NCBI GenBank assembly: GCA_035048485.1
Contig: CM068583.1
Location: 66,587,306 to 66,651,305 of the forward strand
Direction: 5' to 3'
Source of the DNA: Pteria penguin
Lineage: Eukaryota > Mollusca > Bivalvia > Pterioida > Pteriidae
Length of the DNA: 64,000 nucleotides
Shown here: positions 53,701-62,700 of the stretch, piece by piece
How positions within the stretch are numbered: the stretch's first letter is position 1
Layout of the letters: every line of letters starts with the position of its first letter
The notes under the pieces: model-generated
Seen by the model: the letters and a program-made list of their open reading frames with translations, nothing else
What the model was told of the DNA's origin: nothing
Databases searched by the model: none
Program-made: the position numbers and the translations under genes

Positions 53701-56700
53701 ACACCACATTAATCACTGCTATTGTCGAGAAAACTTATATTCCCTAAACTGTAAAATTAAATACATAAAAGTGATCAGAGGAATCAATGACAATATGATG
53801 GTGTTGGCAATAGAATAGTAATAACTTATGTGATCTATGGAACTGCAAAATCTTATTAGTGCAAAGACCATTAAACTAGAAAGAAATGTTGACCAGCAAT
53901 CTTCTTCATTCATGTACATTTTCATATTGTAACTTTCCATTGTGCAAAGTTTGACTGAAATCCATCCATGAGTTTAAGAGTACATGTGATGACAAGATGA
54001 GGTTCCATACTATTCAAAATCTTAAGTCTATGTGCCATAACTCATCTATAACAACTGGTAGTAATCATTTCCCTTCCTAGTGAATCACTCTTGGAGATCT
54101 TCCTTCATGCCAAATTTGGTAGAAATCCATGCATTGTTTTAGGAGAAATCCAACAACAAAGTTTACCACTTCAAAATGGTTATTGGTGTTATAATTAAAC
54201 AGTTTACTTCTATAGGATGGCTATTGGTGTTTTAACTACATTAAGAATTTACCTCTATAGGATGGCTGTTAGTGTTATAACTACATTAAGAGTTTACCTC
54301 TTTAGTATGGCTGTTGGTGTTATAACTACATTAAATGTTTACCTCTATAGGATGGCTGTTGGTGTTATAACTACATTAAATGTTTACCTCTTTAGGATGG
54401 CTGTTGGTGTTATAACTACATTAAATGTTTACCTCTACAGGATGACTGTTGGTGTTATAACTATATTAAGAGTTTACCTCTATAGGATGGCTGTTGGTGT
54501 TATAACTACATTAAATGTTTGCCTCTTTAGGATGGCTGTTGGTGTTATAACTACATTAAATGTTTACCTCTACAGGATGACTGTTGGTGTTATAACTATA
54601 TTAAGAGTTTACCTCTATAGGATGGCTGTTGGTGTTATAACTACATTAAGAGTTTACCTCTATAGGATGGCTGTTGGTGTTATAACTACATTAAATGTTT
54701 ACCTCTATAGGATGGCTGTTGGTGTTATAATTACATTAAATGTTTACCTCTATAGGATGGCTGTTGGTGTTATAACTACATTAAGAGTTTACCTTTATAG
54801 GTTGGCTGTTGGTGTTATAACTACATTAAATGTTTGCCTCTTTAGGATGGCTGTTGGTGTTATAATTACATTAAATGTTTACCTCTATAGGATGGCTGTT
54901 GGTGTTATAACTACATTAAGAGTTTACCTTTATAGGATGGCTGTTGGTGTTATAACTACATTAAATGTTTGCCTCTTTAGGTTGGCTGTTGGTGTTATAA
55001 CTACATTAAATGTTTGCCTCTATAGGATGGCTGTTGGTGTTATAACTACATTAAATGTTTACTTCTACAGGATGACTGTTGGTGTTATAACTACATTAAG
55101 AGTTTACCTTTATAGGATGGCTGTTGGTGTTATAACTACATTAAATGTTTGCCTCTATAGGATGGCTGTTGGTGTTATAACTACATTAAATGTTTACTTC
55201 TACAGGATGACTGTTGGTGTTATAACTACATTAAGAGTTTACCTTTATAGGATGGATGTTGGTGTTATAACTACATTAAATGTTGACTTCTATAGGATGG
55301 CTGTTGCTGTTATAACTACATTAAGAGTTTACCTCTATAGGATGGCTGTTGGTGTTATAACTACATTAAATGTTTACCTCTTTAGGATGGCTGTTGGTGC
55401 TATAAGACATTAAGAGTTTACCTCTATACGATAGCTGTTGGTGTTATAACTATATTAAATGTTTACCTCTTTAGGATGGCTGTTGGTGTTATAAGACATT
55501 AAGAGTTTACCTCCTTAGGATGGCTATTGGTGTTATTACTACATTAAATGTTTACCTCTATAGGATGGCTGTTGGTGTTATAACTACATTAAATGTTTAC
55601 CTCTATAGGATGGCTGTTGGTGTTATAACTACATTAAGAGTTTACCTCTATAGGATGGCTGTTGGTGTTATAACTACATTAAATGTTTACCTCTTTAGGA
55701 TGGCTGTTGGTGCTATAAGACATTAAGAGTTTACCTCTTTAGGATGGCTGTTGGTGCTATAACTACATTAAATGTTTGCCTCTTTAGGATGGCTGTTGGT
55801 GTTATAACTACATTAAGAGTTTATCTTTATAGGTTGGCTGTTGGTGTTATAACTACATTAAATGTTTGCCTCTTTAGGATGGCTGTTGGTGTTATAACTA
55901 CATTAAGAGTTTATCTCTATAGGATGGCTGTTGGTGTTATAACTACATTAAAAGCCGGCGTGGCCTAGTGGTATCGCTTCGGACTCCTGATTGGAAGGCT
56001 GGGGTTTGAGTCCCGCTCTGGTCATGCCGGTGTCATGTCTTTCGGATGAGACAGTAAAAACCGAGGCCCCGTGTCGTGGTATGCATGGCACGTTAAAGAT
56101 CCCTCACTGCTTCGGGTGGGTCCGTTGCAAAGGTCAAAATTTGTATGCCCGCATCAGGCAGATGCCGTCACCATATACATGAAATATTCGTGGTGTGACG
56201 TAAAACAAAAATCAATCAATCAATCAATATAACTACATTAAATGTTTACCTCTTTAGGATGGCTGTTGGTGTTATAAGACATTAAGAGTTTACCTCTATA
56301 GGATGGCTGTTGGTGTTATAAGTACATTAAATGTTTACCTCTATAGGATGGCTGTTGGTGTTATAACTACATTAAGAGTTAACCTCTATAGGATGGCTGT
56401 TGGTGTTACAATACATTAAATGCTTACCTCTATAGGATTGCTGTTGGTGTTATAACGACATTAAGAGTTTACCTCTATAGGATTGCTGTTGGTGTAATAA
56501 CTACATTAAATGTTTACCTCTATAGGATGGCTGTTGCTGTTATAACTACATTAAATGTTTACCTCTATAGGATGGCTGTTGGTGTTATAACTACATTAAG
56601 AGTTTACCTCTTTAGGATGGCTGTTGGTGTTATAACTACACTAAGAGCTAACCTCTATAGGAAGGCAGTTGGTGTTATAACTACATTAAGAGTTTACCTT

Positions 56701-59700
56701 TATAGGATGGCTGTTGGTGTTATAATGGCATTAAGAGTTTACTTCTTTAGGATGGCTGTTGTTGTTATAACTACATTAAGAGTTTACCTTTATAGGATGG
56801 CTGTTGGTGTTATAACTACATTAAGAGTTTACCTCTATAGGATGGCTGTTGGTGTTATAACTACATTAAGAGTTTACCTTTATAGGATGGCTGTTGGTGT
56901 TATAACTACATTAAGAGTTTACCTCTATAGGATGGCTGTTGCTGTTATAACTACATTAAATGTTTACTTCTACAGGATGGCTGTTGGTGTTATAACTACA
57001 TTAAATGTTTACCTCTAAAGAATGGCTGTTGGTGTTATAACTACATTAAGAGTTTACCTCTGTAGGATGGCTGTTGGTGTTATAACTACATTAAGAGTTT
57101 ACCTCTATAGGATGGCTGTTGGTGTAATAACTACATTAAATGTTTACCTCTATAGGATGGCTGTTGGTGTTATAACTACATTAAATGTTTACCTCTATAG
57201 GATGGCTGTTGGTGTTATAACTACATTAAGAGTTTACCTCTATAGGATGGCTGTTGGTGTTATAACTACATTAAGAGTTTACCTCTTTAGGATGGCTGTT
57301 AGTGTTATAACTACATTAAATATTTACCTCTACAGGATGAATGTTGGTGTTATAACTATATTAAGAGTTAACCTCTATTGGATGGCTGTTGGTGTTATAA
57401 CTACATTAAATGTTTACCTCTATAGGATGGCTATTGTTGAGGGCATCAAGCTCCAGAGCTCTACCCAGGTCAGCATTTACAAACTGAGTCCAGATATCAA
57501 ACTCTGGGAAACAATGGTCCACACACAGATATTCAATCCAAGAAGCAAATCCTTCATTCAACCACAAATGGGTCCACCATTCCTATGGGAAAAAATATTC
57601 AAAGTTGAAAGAAATCAAATTTTGATTAATATTTGATACATGATAATTAAGTACGGAAGCCCATTTAGGACCTATCAAAAAATATTTTTGAATTTGATAT
57701 AATGAATTCTTGAATTTGTTAAAACAGATTAAATTCGTTTTAACGAATTCTTGAATTTGTTAAAACGGATTTAATTTGTTTTAACAAATTTGAGAAAATT
57801 TGTTGTAATGAATTAAATCTGTTACAACAAATTTGAGGAATTCATTATAACGAATTAAATCTGTTATAACAAATTTGTTGAATTCGTTTTAAAAGATTTT
57901 GAAATTCGTTTTAAAAAATTAAATTCCAAATAACGAATTTTTAAATTCACATATTCCTCAAATTTGTTATAACAGATTTAATATGTTGTAAAGAATTCCT
58001 CAAATTTTTTAAAACGAAATTTAATCCGTTTGTTAAGAGAATTTAATCCATTTTAAAAAATTCAAGAATCCGTTAAAACGAATTTAATCCGTTTTAACGG
58101 ATTCTTGAATTTTTTAAAATGGATTAAAATCGTATATATTTCAGGAAAGACTAGACAGTAGTTTTAATCTTTATTTTGGCAAAAACCTCTTGCTGATAAG
58201 AAAATCGATACTCAATCACATTTTTAAGGATACATTTTTTATATTTTGTACAAAACAATCGATCCTGTTTTCAGAAACAAAAAGCCTGATCCAACTCAAA
58301 ACATACTTGTAAACACTGAATGAACAATTAACAGATAAGCATTTTTTTTTTTCTCTTTATTTTTGTTTTCATGTCATTTTAACATTCATTTTCTTTAATA
58401 CATGCTTGTAGTAAGATGGCTAATATTACGTGAGGCACTGTCCATCCAGGGTCATGCAGTCTGTACCAAAGTTACTGGGTGGCCAGTGTTTACCAGTATG
58501 TTTTGAGTCAAATCAGGCTTTTTTTTCTGAAAACAGGACCGATTGTTTTGTACAAAATATCAAAAATGTATCTCCAGTCTGATATAATTATTCTACATAG
58601 GTATTTATTCTTAAAAGACTCAAGATTAGGTCATTAGGAAAAGAGCTCTCCAACTCCTATCAGATAAACATGACTTCCATCTTATACTTAAATCAAATAA
58701 AAAAAGAAACAAGCTGTGTTTGTTAAACACTAATGCCCCCGGCAGCACCAAAGTCCAAAAAGTTATTTTTAGCATGAAGGTCATTGTCAAGGTCAAAAGG
58801 TCATTGACCTTGGTGTCATTTGAAAGGACTTCATTAGTTGAATACGCATGTCAAATATCAAGTCTCTATCCCTTACAGTTCAAAAGTTATAGCTAAGGTT
58901 AAAGTTGACAACAGATAGACAAACATACAAACAGACAGGACAAAAACAATATGCCCCCGATCTATTGCTCCGGGGTCATAAAAAGTATTAATGTTTGAAT
59001 TAAACATTCAAAATCAATTTTTGTTTCTTTCCTTTGAATAAATTTTAACTTGTTAAGAACTTAAATATCCTACCATTGTAACTAAATTGCCAAACCACTG
59101 ATGAGCAAGTTCATGACCAACAACAAGCGCTACCCATTGTTTAGTTTTAGCTGAGGAGTTTTTGGGATCAATCAGTAAAGCTGTTTCTCTGTACGTTACT
59201 AAACCCCAATTCTCCATGGCACCTAGTACATTTAAATAACCAATACTCCTGGTTAATTACCGGTATACATTTCACGTCTATAACAAGTGACATAAGTTAT
59301 TCCAATTCTAGATGACACCCTAAGAAGAATTGACATAAACATTCTCTTATATAAAATAAATCCAATATGGCTTACATTGAATATTCTCCTTATCAACGTA
59401 TATATTATAGAAATCATTTATAGATTGTTAAATTCTCCTTGTCAATGTATACATTATAGAAATCATTTATAGATTGTTAAATTCTCCTTGTCAATGTATA
59501 CATTATAGAAATCATTTATAGATATTTAATTCTCCTTGTCAATGTATACATTATAGAAATCATTTATAGATAGTTAAATAGTGTCACTCATCCATTATTA
59601 TACAAATAGTTCCTATTAGTTGATCCATACATACAACTTGGAATCGATAACTTCAGTTCTTTTATTGTATGGTTTTATCGTTTGTACATAACTGAAGCAC

Positions 59701-62700
59701 GATAATTGTTTAAACAGACCTGCAGCAAAATCAGCAATGGCTATCAAATCCATCTTTGGAAGAGGATAAGCAATCTGGAAGTAATTCTTATAAAAAGGCA
59801 GAGTTTTTACAGCCACATCTAGAGCAAAATCGCCCTGCTGTTTCTTCCCTACAGGTGTGTAGACACGGACTACAACACCATCACTGTCTTTGCCCTCTAC
59901 ATAATCATATTCTCCCACAATGAAGGCCAGTAGATATGTAGGCATGACGGGGGTCCTGTCATAGGTCACAACCTTTAACTCTGGGTCAGAATCAAAGGCT
60001 ACATCAGATTTCACTGGCTGAAAGACAGAAAAAACATAGTGCTTATAAACATTGTTCCCAACAAAGATAAACATGATCAAAACAGAACTATCATCAAGTT
60101 ACTGCAGGCTACATATGTCTAAGTTAAATCTCAAATTATTCTCCAAACCATGAAAATCAATAGGACTAGGCCTTATACCTGGTTTGTTTTGAGAAAAGTG
60201 CTTCTCTTAAATGGAACACTTTCTATCTAAATTTATTCCCAAACTAAAGACAGCTATACATGTACATGTATAAGAATATATACAGTGCTTTGTACTTGAA
60301 AATTCAATTGCTATAATGCAAACTGAATTTGTGGACTTCAAATATTTATCTAAGTAATTCTATTATGTTAGTGTCTACCACACTGGATAAAGCAAATTTG
60401 TAGTATCTAGGCTAACCCATTGGATACAGCAATTGATTTAAAGTGCTGCTTACAATGTTGGATAAAGACACTCTATTATAAAAGTCCTTTATACCGTGTT
60501 TGATAAGGTCACTTTATTATATTAGTGCTAACCCGGTTTGATAAGGTCACTATTAAATTAGTGCTAACCGTGTTGGATAAGGTCACTATATTAGTGCTAA
60601 CTGTGTTGGATAAGGTCACTCTATTATATTAGTGCTAACTGTGTTGGATAAGTTAACTCTATTATATTAGTGCTAACCGTGTTTGATAAGGTCACTATAT
60701 TAGTGCTAACTGTGTTGGATAAGGTCACTATTATATTAGTGCTAACTGTGTTGGATAAGGTCACTATATTAGTGCTAACTGTGTTTGATAAGGTCACTAT
60801 ATTAAGGCTAAGCATGTTGGATTAGGTCACTCTATTATATTAGTGCTTACCGTGTTGGATAAGGTCACTCTATTATATTAGTGCTAACCGTGTTTGATAA
60901 GGTCACTCTATTATATTAGTGCTAACCCTGTTTGATAAGGTCACTTATATTAGTGCTAACCGTGTTGGATAAGGTCACTCTATTATATATGTGCTAACTG
61001 TGTTTGATAGAGTCACTTTTATATTAGTGCTAACCGTGTTGGATAAGGTCACTATATTAGTGCTAAATGTGTTGGATAAGGTAACTCTATTATATTAGTG
61101 CTAACTATGTTGGATAATGGCACACTATTAAATTAGTGCTAACTATGTTGGATAAGGTCACTCTATTATATTAGTGCTAACCGTATTGGATAAGGTCACT
61201 CTATTAGTGCTAACCATGTTTGATAAGGTCACTCTATTATATAAGTGCTAACCGTGTTGGATAAGGTCACACTGTTTTATTATTGTTAACTGTATTGGAT
61301 AAGGTCACAGTATTATATTAGTGCTAAGAGTGTTGGTTAAGTACACTCTATTATATTAGTGCTAACCGTGTTTGATAAGGTCACTATTATATCAGTGCTA
61401 ACCATGTTTGATAAGGTCACTCTATTATATTAGTGCTAACTATGTTTGATAGGGTCACACCATTATATTAGAGCTAACCGTGTTGGATAAGGTCACTATA
61501 TTAGTGCTAACCATGTTGGATAAGGTCACTCTATTATATTAGTGCTAACTGTGTTTGATAAGGTCACTCTCTTATATTAGTGCTAACTGTGTTTGATCAC
61601 TCTATTATATTAGTGCTAACTATGTTGGATAAGTTCACTATTATATTAGTGCTAACCGTGTTGGATAAGGTCACTCTATTATATTAGTGTTAACCGTGTT
61701 GGATAAGGTCACTCTATTATATTAGTGCTAACCATGTTGGATAAGGTCACTATATTAGTGCTAACCGTGTTTGATAAGGTCACTATATTAGTGCTAACCG
61801 TGTTTGGATAAGGTCACTCTATTATATTAGTGCTTACCCTGTTGGATAAGGTCACTATATTAGTGCTAACCATGTTGGATAAGGTCACTCTATTATATTA
61901 TTGCTAACCTTGTTGGATAAGGTCACACTATTAAATTAGTGCTAACCGTGTTGGATAAGGTCACTATATTAGTGCTAAATTTGTTTGATAAGGTCACTAT
62001 ATTAGTGCTAACCGTGTTGGATAAGGTCACTCTATTATATTAGTGCTAACTGTGTTGGATAAGGTCACTCTATTATATTAGTGCTAACCCTGTTGGATAA
62101 GGTCACTATATTAGCGCTAACCATGTTGGATAAGGTCACTCTATTATATTAGTGCTAACTGTGTTGGATTAGGCCACTCTATTATATTAGTGCTAACCCT
62201 GTTGGATAAGGTCACTATATTAGCGCTAACCATGTTGGATAAGGTCACTCTATTATATTAGTGCTAACTGTGTTGGATAAGGCCACTCTATTATATTAGT
62301 GCTAACCCTGTTGGATAAGGTCACTATATTAGTGCTAACTGTGTTGGATAAGGTCACTCTATTATATTAGTGCTAACTGTGTTGGATAAGGTCACTATAT
62401 TAGTGCTAACTGTGTTTGATAAGGTCACTATATTAGTGCTAACCGTGTTGGATAAGGTCACTCTATTATATTAGTGCTAACTGTGTTTGATAGGGTCACT
62501 ATTATATTAGTGCTAACCGTGTTGGATAAGGTCACTATATTAGTGCTAACTGTGTTGGATAAGGTCACTCTATTATATTAGTGCTAACCGTGTTTGATAA
62601 GATCACTCTATTATATTAGTGCTAACCGTGTTTGATAAGATCACTCTATTATATTAGTGCTAACCATGTTGGATAAGGCCACTCTATTATATTAGTGCTA

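Noticed and set aside
54217..57636. Long plus-strand open frames (398, 204, 163 codons) of [13 protein letters not shown] repeats resembling a membrane protein
   Set aside because: They are the 45-bp array (period divisible by three) read antisense to NPEPPS; no start context, no non-repeat domain, and units vary like neutral DNA.
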